The notes beneath the pieces were generated by a model. That model had not been told where the DNA came from, ran no database searches, and saw nothing but the letters and a program-made list of their open reading frames with translations. A program made the translations under genes and the position numbers. Source: Planctomycetaceae bacterium (GTDB lineage Bacteria > Planctomycetota > Planctomycetia > Pirellulales > Thermoguttaceae). Taken from it: a DNA stretch of 13,946 nt. The DNA is taken from positions 1-13,946 of the forward strand of contig JAITST010000300.1 of NCBI GenBank assembly GCA_031287585.1. Direction: 5' to 3'. This document shows, piece by piece, positions 1-7,869 of the stretch (the first letter of the stretch is position 1; every line of letters begins with the position of its first letter).

Positions 1-1479
1 TATTTTGATTTTGTCTTCAATCCCCGCACCACGATATAACGATGCCTGTTGCTCGCGGTCAATCAACAACGTTCCTTTTGTTCCGAAGACGGTCTCGCCG
101 TAACCGCCAAAACCGTTACCGTTAATCGACGAATACGCAACTGTGATTTTACGTTGCTTACCTAGTTCGTCGTTCGGGTCGTAACCGTCTGCGGCGTAAT
201 CGAAGATACAGTGAATATGGTCGTTTACATCGCGGTCGAGCGACGAACCTTCAATCGTTGCCGGGAAAATCGAACGTGTTTCCGTACACGACACTGAAAG
301 CGGATACTGTTTCTTTCCGCCGTGCATCGCCGCTATGAAAATACTTGCGGCATCAAGTTGATGCGAACCCAATTCCGCCATCAAACCAGCACTCGTCCGG
401 TTGTACAAACGCCAACGTATCAACTCCTCAATAGCGGGACGATTATACGGTATTTTCATATCCTCAACCACATACTTCGGCTCGTCTTGATAACCGTAAT
501 CTTTCGCACTCTTAAATTTGTAACCCCGCCACTCGCCGCCTTCAACCAGAACACTATCCGCAATTTGCGATTCTTTCTGCGCGATTTTGATGTCCCAACT
601 TTCGACCTCTTTGCTCTTACCGGCGGCTTCCGCTTTTTTACGTGCGTCTTGCCAACTTGCTAATTCTTTTTCGAGACGACCGGTCTGACGACCATCTTCC
701 GGCTTCGCGGCTTTCGGCATCGGTTGTTGCCACGAATCGCTACCCGGACGATTATTTCTGTGCCACTGTGCGCGGATATAATGCAGGTTGCCCATAACCC
801 CGCTTTGCAACATCTTAATCGCGTGATCATAAAGAACATTGTAATGGCGTTGATGACCGGTTGCCAGATGTTTTTGGTACAATTCTGCCGCGCGCGCCAT
901 CTCCTTACAGTTAGCAACTGTATGTCCCATCAGTTTCTCGGTGAGAACGTGATAACCGGCTTTCATCGCGGCAACCGCTGCCGGTGCATGCAGGAACAAC
1001 GGTAACGCGATAACAACCGCTTCAATTTTTGTTGCAGGGTCGTTGTTGTCCTTCTCCTTTTCAAACAACTCTTTGTAATCGCTATAAACACGAACATTGT
1101 TTCGCGCTTCGGATTCATCTTTCCAACCGTACTTGTCAATCAAACCAGTACGCAGTTTTTTAATGTCCGGTGTGTAGTTGTCGCCGTGAAACGCACGCCA
1201 TACACTATACGGACGAATATCAGCGATTGCGACTACCCTAATGTACTTCGGATTGATAGCACCGAGCAAGATACTACCTTCGTCGCCCGTTCCTAGAAAC
1301 GCGACATTGACCGGCTTGTCAACAGTGCCGTAACCGAAGTACTTCGCGCCAAGCCCGTTACCGGAACTCAACTCGGCAGCGTTGCACTCTTTGAGAAAGT
1401 CGCGGCGCAAAAGCGGGCTGCCTATCGCGGCGTAAAAATTTTCAATACCGATTGCGGTTTGTTCTGGTGTTGGTTGCAT
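1..1479 (-). CDS. Gfo/Idh/MocA family oxidoreductase, C-terminus off the window (partial)
   Basis: The reading frame is open from ATG at 1479 to the left edge (493 codons), with an in-frame TAA two codons upstream of the ATG that fixes the start. It is a clear paralogue of the next gene upstream. Shared blocks include GTGDEGS (residues about 63-69, dinucleotide-binding loop), TEKLMGH (in place of the usual EKP), ATGHQRHYNVLY, RAQWHR, GSDSWQQPMPK and ELGSHQLDA. A charged, probably helical insert lies between QQPMPK and the RWRLY block. The family uses NAD(P) to oxidise or reduce sugars and related compounds; the substrate is unknown. The N-terminus keeps RRDFLK (25-30), but what follows carries K and E residues and many polar ones where a Tat leader should be hydrophobic. 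Export is therefore doubtful, and the protein may be cytoplasmic. The gap to the upstream gene is 177 nt. Confidence 0.88.
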   Translation of the reverse strand, partial: MQPTPEQTAIGIENFYAAIGSPLLRRDFLKECNAAELSSGNGLGAKYFGYGTVDKPVNVAFLGTGDEGSILLGAINPKYIRVVAIADIRPYSVWRAFHGDNYTPDIKKLRTGLIDKYGWKDESEARNNVRVYSDYKELFEKEKDNNDPATKIEAVVIALPLFLHAPAAVAAMKAGYHVLTEKLMGHTVANCKEMARAAELYQKHLATGHQRHYNVLYDHAIKMLQSGVMGNLHYIRAQWHRNNRPGSDSWQQPMPKAAKPEDGRQTGRLEKELASWQDARKKAEAAGKSKEVESWDIKIAQKESQIADSVLVEGGEWRGYKFKSAKDYGYQDEPKYVVEDMKIPYNRPAIEELIRWRLYNRTSAGLMAELGSHQLDAASIFIAAMHGGKKQYPLSVSCTETRSIFPATIEGSSLDRDVNDHIHCIFDYAADGYDPNDELGKQRKITVAYSSINGNGFGGYGETVFGTKGTLLIDREQQASLYRGAGIEDKIKI

Positions 1480-1656
1480 AATTTATTGGTATGTAAAGTT
1501 GTGAACGGAATTTTCTAATCGCGATTCAAATTGTTGTTTGGACTGTTAAAAGTGTCCCCTACTACCGTTTGGGAACATTATTTTATATGTTATTGACTAA
1601 CCGCAAGAGCAACCACAAAGATAACTCCTGCGTTTTAATGTTTACTGCCGCCACTT
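1480..1656. other. Intergenic gap between the tandem oxidoreductase genes
   Basis: The gap holds a perfect 10-bp palindrome AATCGCGATT at 1517-1526, about 38 nt upstream of the start of the left gene, which could be a protein-binding site. It also holds an 11-nt string, ataactcctgc (1621-1631), identical to the one containing the ribosome-binding site of the DoxX-like gene (4593-4603). Here it precedes no credible ORF. A weak -10-like TATAAAAT reads on the minus strand near 1585. No terminator is evident. Confidence 0.3.
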
Positions 1657-3417
1657 TTACCCGTAAATACTTTTGTTTAGGTCTGGCTTCCCTTTCGGGT
1701 CATTTAAGATGTCGGTTTCCGGCGTAGCATCATGGTCGGGGTCGAACCATTCCTCTTTGAACGCTACACTTTTACCTTGCTCGGCAGCAATGTTTGTCAC
1801 CAATGCGATAACAGCGTCACCGAGAGCAATTTTCGGATGGCAACGCGGTTGCAATGTCGGGTCAGCGCTGTTCGGATTTTCACGAATGCACCAAGCCCAA
1901 TGTTCGAGTTCTTCTTTGTAACCGCGACTCACGTTCGCATCTGCCGTCCCGCCGCCTGCGGCTTTTTGTGCCGGTCCCGACGACTGAGTATCAAGAGCGG
2001 CTTCCGCTCCCGCTTTCGCACTTACCTTTGTTGCCGCATCGCTTCGGAACACCACTTTCGTCGCCTCCGTCGCCAGCAACATCGTTCCAGCCGTCCCGAA
2101 AACCATCTCGCCGTAACCACCGAAACCGTTTCCGTTGATAGTTGAATACTGAACACATATTTTTCGTTTGCGTCCAGATATTGTTGTTGGGTCGTAATCC
2201 GGTGCGGGGAACTCGACGAGCGTTGTGATATGGTCATTGACCTGACGGTCAAGTCCGAACAAATTACGATTCGCGGAAACGTGAACACGTAACGGATGAA
2301 TTTTCTGACCTCGATCTTTTGTACTATTTGTTCGGTCAAGATAGTAGTCGTTGTTCGCAGCGAGGAATATGCTTGCCGCATCCAGTTGGTGCGAACCGAG
2401 TTCGACCATCAACCCGCCTCCGGTACGTGACCACAGCCGCCAACGCAACAATTCCTCCGCCGCCGGACGCTTGTAATCACCGTACTGACCGTCTTCGTAA
2501 CCATAACCTTTCGCACTCTTAAATTCGCCGCGACCAGCCACTTCACCGCCTTTCGCGAGAATGTGGTCTTGCAACTGCGCTTCCTTTTGCGCAATTTTAC
2601 GCGACCACGACGCAATGTCCGCTCCTCGCGCGGAATCAAGTTCACGCCGCCACGACGCTAACTCACGAGCGAGTTGGTTAGCAAGCGAGTCATCGGGCTT
2701 GATTTCTTTCGGCATCGGTTGTTGCCACGAATCACTGCCGGGTGAATTACCGCGATGCCACTGTGCGCGTATGTAGTGAATGTTGCCCAACACGCCGCGT
2801 CGAATTGTATCAACGGCTTCGGCGTAGAGAACATTGTAATGACGCTGATGGCCTGTCGCGAGATGGCGGTGCGACAACTTCGCCTGTCGTGCCATCTCTT
2901 TACAGTTCGCAACACTATGTCCCATCAATTTTTCAGTGAGAACGTGCAAACCCAGACGAAGTGCTTTGACTGTCGCCGGAGCATGCAGGTGAAGCGGCAA
3001 ACCGATGATTATCGCTTCAACACCATCGGCTTTCGCGTTCGCTATCAGTTCGTTGTAATCCTGATAAACCTTGACGTGACTACGTGCTTCGGCTTCTGTT
3101 TTCCAGTTGTAAACCGACATCAAACCCGGTCTCGCCTTCAATGCCGCGTCACTGTAACAATCACCGTGAAATGCGCGGTGCTGATTATACGGGCGGACAT
3201 CGGCAATTGAAACGACCTGAATATAGTCGGGATTGATAGCACCGAGCAACACACTGCCCTCGTCGCCTGTTCCGACTACTCCAACTCTAACCGGACTACC
3301 CTTGACTTTCGAGTAACCGAAATAAAACGCACCAGCACTAACAGCCGGAACCGCAGCCGCAGCCAGACCGCCTCTGAGTAAGTCGCGGCGGGAAATGTCA
3401 AAATTTTGTTCTGTCAT
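1657..3417 (-). CDS. Tat-exported Gfo/Idh/MocA family oxidoreductase with a helical insert
   Basis: The 586-residue protein is longer than a typical family member (about 350-450). The N-terminus is a textbook twin-arginine leader: SRRDLLRGG (RR at 10-11) followed by an Ala-rich hydrophobic stretch to about residue 33. The Rossmann loop is GTGDEGS (49-55). The conserved EKP becomes EKL (162-164). The putative active-site segment is ELGSHQLDAA (339-348). Residues about 238-290 form a charged insert rich in K, E, Q and R that looks helical or coiled, and a low-complexity Ala/Gly stretch lies near 465-495. I have seen this layout in planctomycete homologues (recollection, not searched). The product probably acts outside the cytoplasmic membrane with a tightly bound NAD(P) cofactor. 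It lies 98 nt downstream of the DoxX-like gene and is probably co-transcribed. There is no clear Shine-Dalgarno sequence. Substrate unknown. Confidence 0.9.
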   Translation of the reverse strand: MTEQNFDISRRDLLRGGLAAAAVPAVSAGAFYFGYSKVKGSPVRVGVVGTGDEGSVLLGAINPDYIQVVSIADVRPYNQHRAFHGDCYSDAALKARPGLMSVYNWKTEAEARSHVKVYQDYNELIANAKADGVEAIIIGLPLHLHAPATVKALRLGLHVLTEKLMGHSVANCKEMARQAKLSHRHLATGHQRHYNVLYAEAVDTIRRGVLGNIHYIRAQWHRGNSPGSDSWQQPMPKEIKPDDSLANQLARELASWRRELDSARGADIASWSRKIAQKEAQLQDHILAKGGEVAGRGEFKSAKGYGYEDGQYGDYKRPAAEELLRWRLWSRTGGGLMVELGSHQLDAASIFLAANNDYYLDRTNSTKDRGQKIHPLRVHVSANRNLFGLDRQVNDHITTLVEFPAPDYDPTTISGRKRKICVQYSTINGNGFGGYGEMVFGTAGTMLLATEATKVVFRSDAATKVSAKAGAEAALDTQSSGPAQKAAGGGTADANVSRGYKEELEHWAWCIRENPNSADPTLQPRCHPKIALGDAVIALVTNIAAEQGKSVAFKEEWFDPDHDATPETDILNDPKGKPDLNKSIYG

Positions 3418-3474
3418 CGAAGTATGTTGTTAGATGTTATTTGTTATTGGGAAACGTTATGAATTTTGGATTTG

Positions 3475-3508
3475 TGATTTTAGGTTGATGAATAAAAATC
3501 TAAAATCA
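3475..3508. repeat. 9-bp inverted repeat between the DoxX-like and oxidoreductase genes
   Basis: TGATTTTAG (3475-3483) and CTAAAATCA (3500-3508) are perfectly complementary, separated by 16 nt. The structure lies 7 nt past the DoxX-like stop codon. The stem is AT-rich and no U-tract follows on the minus strand, so it is a weak candidate for an mRNA-stabilising or attenuating hairpin rather than a terminator. Confidence 0.35.
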
Positions 3509-3515
3509 TACATCT

Positions 3516-4583
3516 CTACACTTTTTTCTCGCAAGTACCAGTAGCGTTTTTCTCCTTGCAACAGCAACAGCCGTCAAGCCCAAACCTTGCCGCCAATCTC
3601 CTACCTCCGAAAGTGTAGTACAGGAAGTAATCCAAACCGCCCCAACGTCCCGCTGGCATCGCCGCAAGTACAAGCAACGCAAGTAGTTCAACAAAATCCT
3701 TGCTGACACCCATAAAGTGTCCAATCATATCCGGCAGTTCGGGATACACGCCCGGAAACGGAAATTGCACAAGCCAAACATTCACCAAGAACGCCGCACC
3801 GCCAAGACACGCGAGCCGGTTACAAAAACCAAGAATCATACACAGTCCGATTGCCGTTAGACCAACTGAAACCGCCATATCCATCACACCAATCTGTGTC
3901 GGAATAATCGGGTTGTTTGGTATCCACGCTCTTTCCGCTTGTGTAACCAATTTGCCATCGCCAGCGTGCTGTGCGTTGTAAACTGCCATCAACGCGTTCG
4001 CCATATCGCTACCCATCGCGTCAAGAGCGTTGACCCACTTGGCGGATTCCGCGCGATAGCCCATCATCCCGCTCCAATTACGTTCCTGAATGTGAGCAAC
4101 GTCGCGTGTACGTTTTTCCTTTTCCTCGAAACGGGCAAGACTACCGAGAAACTGACGAATATCTGTTTCGTTGTCAACCGCATAATCACGGAGCGACACC
4201 AGATACTGATTATAAATTTTGTCAGCACGTGCCTTCTGCTCATCCGTAAGCGAACCTGCATACGTAGAGTCGTAGCGTGCCTTGAAGTTCTCGAACGCCG
4301 TTTCGTATTCGGGGAACGTCTTAACCTTGACATCTTTACCAGCGGCATTTTTAACCGTTTTATCGGCTATCGCCAAACGTTCGGTACCGTTGAGGTCAGG
4401 CAAAAACGCGAAATACAAATCCGCAGTCGGACCTTTCGCAACGCCAAGGAATCCCTTAGACGAAAACTCGTGTGTAGGATCAAATTTGTGCAACCCCTCG
4501 TAAAAGAAGTGCCAACCGATAGCAACACGCAAGACAACAATTAGCGCAATTGCACAAAAACATAAATGAAATCTATTACTCAT
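3516..4583 (-). CDS. DoxX-like integral membrane protein with a large insert and Cys-rich tail
   Basis: The 355-residue protein has hydrophobic segments at about 7-28, 233-254, 257-275 and 297-313, consistent with the four-helix DoxX/DoxD fold. DoxX proteins are usually only 130-180 residues. The extra length is a soluble, charged segment (about 35-230) between helix 1 and helix 2, rich in E, K, D and R. The block IGWHFFYEGLHKFDP after helix 1 followed by FSSKGFLGVAKGP matches planctomycete DoxX-like proteins as I remember them. The C-terminus ends in GCCCC (338-342) with one more Cys at 351, possibly metal-binding or redox-active. DoxX relatives are linked to quinone-dependent thiosulfate oxidation and to membrane oxidoreductase complexes; that role is not shown here. 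A good promoter and an AGGAG ribosome-binding site lie upstream. It heads a probable operon with the oxidoreductases. Confidence 0.8.
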   Translation of the reverse strand: MSNRFHLCFCAIALIVVLRVAIGWHFFYEGLHKFDPTHEFSSKGFLGVAKGPTADLYFAFLPDLNGTERLAIADKTVKNAAGKDVKVKTFPEYETAFENFKARYDSTYAGSLTDEQKARADKIYNQYLVSLRDYAVDNETDIRQFLGSLARFEEKEKRTRDVAHIQERNWSGMMGYRAESAKWVNALDAMGSDMANALMAVYNAQHAGDGKLVTQAERAWIPNNPIIPTQIGVMDMAVSVGLTAIGLCMILGFCNRLACLGGAAFLVNVWLVQFPFPGVYPELPDMIGHFMGVSKDFVELLALLVLAAMPAGRWGGLDYFLYYTFGGRRLAARFGLDGCCCCKEKNATGTCEKKV

Positions 4584-4596
4584 AGCAAGACAATAA

Positions 4597-4601
4597 CTCC
4601 T
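4597..4601 (-). promoter_or_regulatory. Shine-Dalgarno AGGAG for the DoxX-like gene
   Basis: On the minus strand AGGAG ends 13 nt before the ATG at 4583. The spacing is longer than the usual 5-9 nt, but no better site or alternative start codon lies nearby. Confidence 0.45.
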
Positions 4602-4637
4602 GCAAAAAGGTTAGGGGGATTTGGAACAATCTGGATA

Positions 4638-4665
4638 ATTATACACGAAAGATAAAACTAGGCAA
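4638..4665 (-). promoter_or_regulatory. Sigma70-like promoter for the DoxX-like gene
   Basis: On the minus strand TTGCCT (4665-4660; 4 of 6 match to TTGACA) and a perfect TATAAT (4643-4638) are separated by 16 nt. Initiation would fall near 4631, giving a leader of about 48 nt that contains the AGGAG. The position, directly upstream of a gene preceded by a 595-nt gap, supports the call. Confidence 0.5.
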
Positions 4666-4910
4666 TCGGGGGTACAAAAAAAATCGGGAAAAATTAATGC
4701 GGCTTTTTAACGAGGGTACGAAGAAAACAGGGGAGATATGTTAGGTATCTTCTAAAAACCTAACGTCTCAAAACAGCAAACACAGTGAAATTTTAACCGT
4801 TAATTTTTTCTAGGATTGTCGAAAATTACTCCCGAATTTTTGCCAAAACATAACGGTTTCAGTGCGTTTCAAAACTCTTGGACAAGGTCAGCATTTCTAA
4901 AAACTACAAA

Positions 4911-5036
4911 TTTAACCGCAGAGTTCGCAGAGAAACGCAGAGATTTTATTTTGAAAATCTATTGTAATAATTTATAATAGAATAAGTTACAAAAAAATAC
5001 TCATCAGTGATTCTTTGTGTCCTCCGCGTTAAAAAA
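4911..5036. repeat. Nested inverted-repeat element built on CGCAGAG units
   Basis: The left half has three copies of CGCAGAG (4917-4923, 4926-4932, 4936-4942) after TTTAAC. The right half (about 5010-5036) carries the imperfect complement TCTTTGTGTCCTCCGCG followed by TTAAA. Between them lies an inner hairpin with a 9-bp stem, CTATTGTAA (4959-4967) against TTATAATAG (4972-4980), with one G-U pair and a 4-nt loop. The whole could fold into one long stem. It resembles the non-coding dispersed repeats with cagag/ctctg arms that I recall from many bacterial genomes. A related fragment appears near 12529-12562. It carries no ORF and no obvious target-site duplication. Confidence 0.55.
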
Positions 5037-5178
5037 GAGTTATTAGAGAATCCCAAGATATAATGCCCGTTGCTAACACTCTTGATTTTTGGTTACGGTT
5101 ATGCCGCTATGGGATATTGTGATGTGACCTGTTGTAAACTTCTGTTTTGTCATCTAGGAGTCAATTTTTATTTACGAG

Positions 5179-7182
5179 TTACCGAACCTTCTCCCGCGCA
5201 CGTTCTACCAACTCCGCCGCCCATATCCGATTTCCGTATAACTCTATCACCGCTTTTCTGATTTCGTTTGCTCTCGCTGGTGATGCTTTCTCGATATTGT
5301 CAGCTTCGTCCAGACATCTTGATAGCGACTCTCTCTGTTCACGATTGATTGAATTTATGTAACGCTCTAACGTATTCAGACGGCGTTGTGCCAACAACAA
5401 ACAATTTTCTGTCGGACCGCGTCGGGAACGTCTGTGGGGTTCTTGCTTTGCCGTTTTCTCATCTGTTGATTTCGTTGCTTTCTCATCCGTATCGGCATCA
5501 TCGGAACTATTCAAACTAACCGAACCGTTCGGGCTATACAACGAAATAATCGCTCGTAACTTCACTATCGTTTGTTCAGGGTCAATACGGCTCAACGCGA
5601 CCGCCTCAATATACGCCCGCTCAACTGGCTGCAATCCCTGAACCTGCGTGCGATTTATTCCGCGTTCAAAAATTCGCTCCTTGTTCGCAAGTTCGAGTTC
5701 CTCTTTGTACGCGATTATCTGGTCAATTTGCGGGTCGTTGGAATAGTTGTCGAGAAACATATTTATATCGCGTTCCGCACGTCGAATCGCGGCAACGTAA
5801 TCGTCGCCTTCGGCACTATCAATTTTCGTTTTGATACGTTCAAACAACCTGTCAGCCGGTACTGGTTGAAGCATATAAACGATAGTCAAACACGTCGCGA
5901 TTAGCATCAATAGTGCAACAATCGTCTGCATAGAAATTAGCGGACGTGAAACGGTACGGTCAATATACGTGTTCGCTGCGTCCTCTTTGACACGTATGAA
6001 ACGCGACGAAACGACGGGATTGTTTGTCGATGAACTTCTAGGATTACTGCTCGCCGATATGTTAGCCGTTGGATTTTGAACCAGACAGATCGTTGCGTTA
6101 CCATCTTTGAGCGGTGACGGCAACGTTTTACTGTCGTTAATCGGATGTTCACTCTGTTCACATTTATCGGTCTGCTTTGCTTGTGCGGCTTTCGTAACGA
6201 TTGGCTGTGCGTTAGACACAAACGACTCGCTGCCGTGTTGAATTAATTTTCCAATGTCATCAGTACTCTGTACGAGCGTAGTTTCGTGCTGTGTAACAAC
6301 CTGCTTCGGCATATTCTTTTCGGCGGGCGGCGACGGCAGAACAATTATTTCGTTCGGCGAGTCAACATTCGCGTCTAGCAACAACTGTAACCGCCGCGAC
6401 AACACTAACGCATTTTTGAACCTTTGCTCCTGACTGACCGCGAGCAAGTTTGTGATTATCTCGTTGAACGCTTCGGGAACATCGGGACGTAATGACCGCA
6501 ACGGTTCGGGCGTATCCGTTGCGTGCTTACGCAAAATTTCAGGCAACGACTTCGCGGCAAACGGCGGCTTACCAGCGAGCAACGCATACAATACCGCACC
6601 GAGCGAGTAGAAGTCTGTACGTATTCCGACTTGCCCTGCCAACGCCTGCTCGGGCGACATATATTCAAGTGTACCGATAACAGAGTTTACGTTTGTCAGT
6701 CGTTGACCGTCGAAAAGTTGTGCGATACCGAAATCGGAAATTTTCACGGCACCGTTATGATTGAGCAGAATGTTCGCGGGCTTGATGTCACGATGAGTTA
6801 TCCCTCGGTCGTGAGCGTGACGCAACGCGCTAGCAACATCAAGCCCAATCTTCGCCGCCTCAGTCCATTGAAACATCCGTTTCTTTCGCAACTCCTGTGA
6901 CAGACTTTGACCGCTAACAAGTTCCATCACGTAGTAATGAATTCCTGTCTCAACACCGGATGCCAAAATACGAACGATATTAGGATGATTCAGACGTTTA
7001 AGCGATTCGATTTCGACATCAAAACGCAACAACATCTCGTCGTCGCCATCGAAGGTATCGAGCAACGCCTTGATAGCGGCAAGTTCACAAGTCTCGTTAT
7101 GCACGGCTTCATAAACAGCCCCCATCCCGCCCCGCCCAATGGTGCGGGTGACATTATATGGTCCAAAATTTTGTGGTGTCAT
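5179..7182 (-). CDS. Transmembrane Hanks-type Ser/Thr protein kinase
   Basis: The chosen start gives 667 residues. The kinase domain occupies about residues 7-270: glycine loop GRGGMGAVYEA (from 17), AAIK lysine (38), HRDIKPANILL with catalytic Asp132, DFG at 150-152, and GTLEYMSPEQ closing the activation segment. All catalytic residues are present, and the HRD Arg marks an RD kinase that is usually activated by phosphorylation of the loop. A polar Ser/Thr/Asn-rich linker follows, then one membrane helix at about 416-438 and a charged, mainly helical C-terminal domain of about 230 residues, predicted outside the membrane. An upstream ATG at 7290 is possible, but its 36 extra residues overlap the 3' end of the upstream gene in another frame and resemble no kinase N-terminus. 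ATG 7182 lies 19 nt after that gene's stop, which suggests co-transcription. The ligand and targets are unknown. Confidence 0.95.
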   Translation of the reverse strand: MTPQNFGPYNVTRTIGRGGMGAVYEAVHNETCELAAIKALLDTFDGDDEMLLRFDVEIESLKRLNHPNIVRILASGVETGIHYYVMELVSGQSLSQELRKKRMFQWTEAAKIGLDVASALRHAHDRGITHRDIKPANILLNHNGAVKISDFGIAQLFDGQRLTNVNSVIGTLEYMSPEQALAGQVGIRTDFYSLGAVLYALLAGKPPFAAKSLPEILRKHATDTPEPLRSLRPDVPEAFNEIITNLLAVSQEQRFKNALVLSRRLQLLLDANVDSPNEIIVLPSPPAEKNMPKQVVTQHETTLVQSTDDIGKLIQHGSESFVSNAQPIVTKAAQAKQTDKCEQSEHPINDSKTLPSPLKDGNATICLVQNPTANISASSNPRSSSTNNPVVSSRFIRVKEDAANTYIDRTVSRPLISMQTIVALLMLIATCLTIVYMLQPVPADRLFERIKTKIDSAEGDDYVAAIRRAERDINMFLDNYSNDPQIDQIIAYKEELELANKERIFERGINRTQVQGLQPVERAYIEAVALSRIDPEQTIVKLRAIISLYSPNGSVSLNSSDDADTDEKATKSTDEKTAKQEPHRRSRRGPTENCLLLAQRRLNTLERYINSINREQRESLSRCLDEADNIEKASPARANEIRKAVIELYGNRIWAAELVERAREKVR

Positions 7183-7201
7183 TTTAGGTCTTTGATTATA
7201 A

Positions 7202-7787
7202 TTAGTGCAGCGGCGGTCTATTTTTCCATATATCGTACTTGGGTTTTCTAACCGGTATTTGCGGGCGAGTTTTAGACATTGCTTCAACAATGTCGGGGTT
7301 GACTTTACAAAATATCTCCCAATTCTCTTTCATTTTTGCAATGAACTCTTCGCGTTTTACATTATCCCAATAACGTACTTTCCAAGCAAGATATTCAAAA
7401 AATCTTCCTCACCCCAATAATATGTATCATCATTTTGGGATTGATTTCTTATGGCAATCATTCTTTTGAACACCATCCACTCTATCTCTTTTTCAACTTT
7501 ATTTGTATTGATTTAAGTTCGTCAATCGTTGGCGGCTTACTTGGCGATGGAAACTGCGGAAAATTTTCTTTTGTGATACGATTAACAGCAGATTTGTTTT
7601 TTTGTTTAGAGTTGAGCGGCTTTAGTTTTTCCGGTGACTTTGTTGCGCCGCTATTACTGTCGTCAGAAACTATTGACATAGCAAGTGATGCCACGGCAAA
7701 CCCAACATCAGACGTGTTTTGCGCCAAACAAACAACACAGAAAAACATAACCGATAAACAAGTTACGAACAAAAAAAGACGTTTCAT
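7202..7787 (-). pseudogene. Full extent of the interrupted secreted-protein gene (two frameshifts)
   Basis: The stretch reads as one protein of 195 residues if a single base is restored at two homopolymers: T5 at 7489-7493 and A6 at 7397-7402 (plus strand). The arithmetic agrees, since 586 nt plus 2 is divisible by three. The first fix turns KLKKR-stop into LKKEIEWMVFKRM. The second joins YYWGEEDF to FEYLAWKVRYWDN. The rebuilt C-terminus ends IWKNRPPLH with TAA at 7202-7204, 19 nt before the kinase ATG. Both defects are lost bases in homopolymers, so either sequencing or assembly error or real decay could explain them. The larger genes around it show no such breaks. The family is unrecognised. 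Confidence 0.65.
7482..7787 (-). CDS. Small secreted protein of unknown function, intact 5' part of the interrupted gene
   Basis: As the sequence stands, this frame encodes 101 residues: a signal peptide (MKRLFLFV, hydrophobic to about residue 22, likely cleaved after CLA before QN), then a polar Ser/Lys/Pro-rich stretch ending KLKKR. No lipobox fits, so signal peptidase I is more likely than lipoprotein processing. The start is supported by AAGGGGTG just upstream. I recognise no family. The protein appears truncated, because coding-like sequence continues in other frames to 7202. It sits between a secreted helical-repeat protein and a transmembrane kinase on the same strand, so a role outside the membrane near the kinase C-terminal domain is a reasonable guess and no more. 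Confidence 0.65.
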   Translation of the reverse strand: MKRLFLFVTCLSVMFFCVVCLAQNTSDVGFAVASLAMSIVSDDSNSGATKSPEKLKPLNSKQKNKSAVNRITKENFPQFPSPSKPPTIDELKSIQIKLKKR

Positions 7788-7792
7788 AGAAT

Positions 7793-7800
7793 CACCCCTT
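7793..7800 (-). promoter_or_regulatory. Shine-Dalgarno AAGGGGTG for the small secreted protein
   Basis: On the minus strand the purine-rich AAGGGGTG ends 5 nt before the ATG at 7787. It is stronger than anything ahead of the oxidoreductase or purQ genes and supports the ATG at 7787 as a real start. Confidence 0.55.
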
Positions 7801-7869
7801 GAAAGTAAAATACTGCCACCACTATACGTTGGTTGGCTGTCCTATGAATTTTCATTTACATCGCAACCA

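Larger units (their letters stand above)
4584..5178. other. 595-nt AT-rich gap without a supported gene
   Basis: From the kinase stop leftwards it holds a 26-codon ORF of no recognisable coding character (ATG near 5157, minus strand), the CGCAGAG inverted-repeat element (4911-5036), an 8-bp inverted repeat AACCGTTA/TAACGGTT (4795-4802 and 4851-4858), a small AAAATT/AATTTT repeat (4822-4840), and the promoter and ribosome-binding site of the DoxX-like gene. I see no longer ORF, tRNA or transposase remnant. Confidence 0.5.

Noticed and set aside
1560..1631. Tiny ORFs after the AGGAG-like string at 1621-1631
   Set aside because: The possible products are 8 and 10 residues with no support beyond the start signal.
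2755..3210. 151-residue plus-strand ORF
   Set aside because: It is a shadow of the Tat-exported oxidoreductase gene on the minus strand.
3939..4544. 201-residue plus-strand ORF
   Set aside because: It is antisense to the DoxX-like gene, whose protein is recognisable; this is a shadow frame.
4917..4942. Three CGCAGAG copies as a short CRISPR array
   Set aside because: The units are 7 nt with 2-3 nt between them; CRISPR repeats and spacers are each over 20 nt, and no cas gene is present.
5080..5157. 26-codon minus-strand ORF in the gap downstream of the kinase gene
   Set aside because: It is short, has no ribosome-binding site, and resembles no known peptide.
7183..7290. N-terminal extension of the kinase to ATG 7290
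   Set aside because: It overlaps the 3' end of the upstream secreted gene in another frame and adds residues unlike any kinase N-terminus; ATG 7182 sits directly before the kinase domain.
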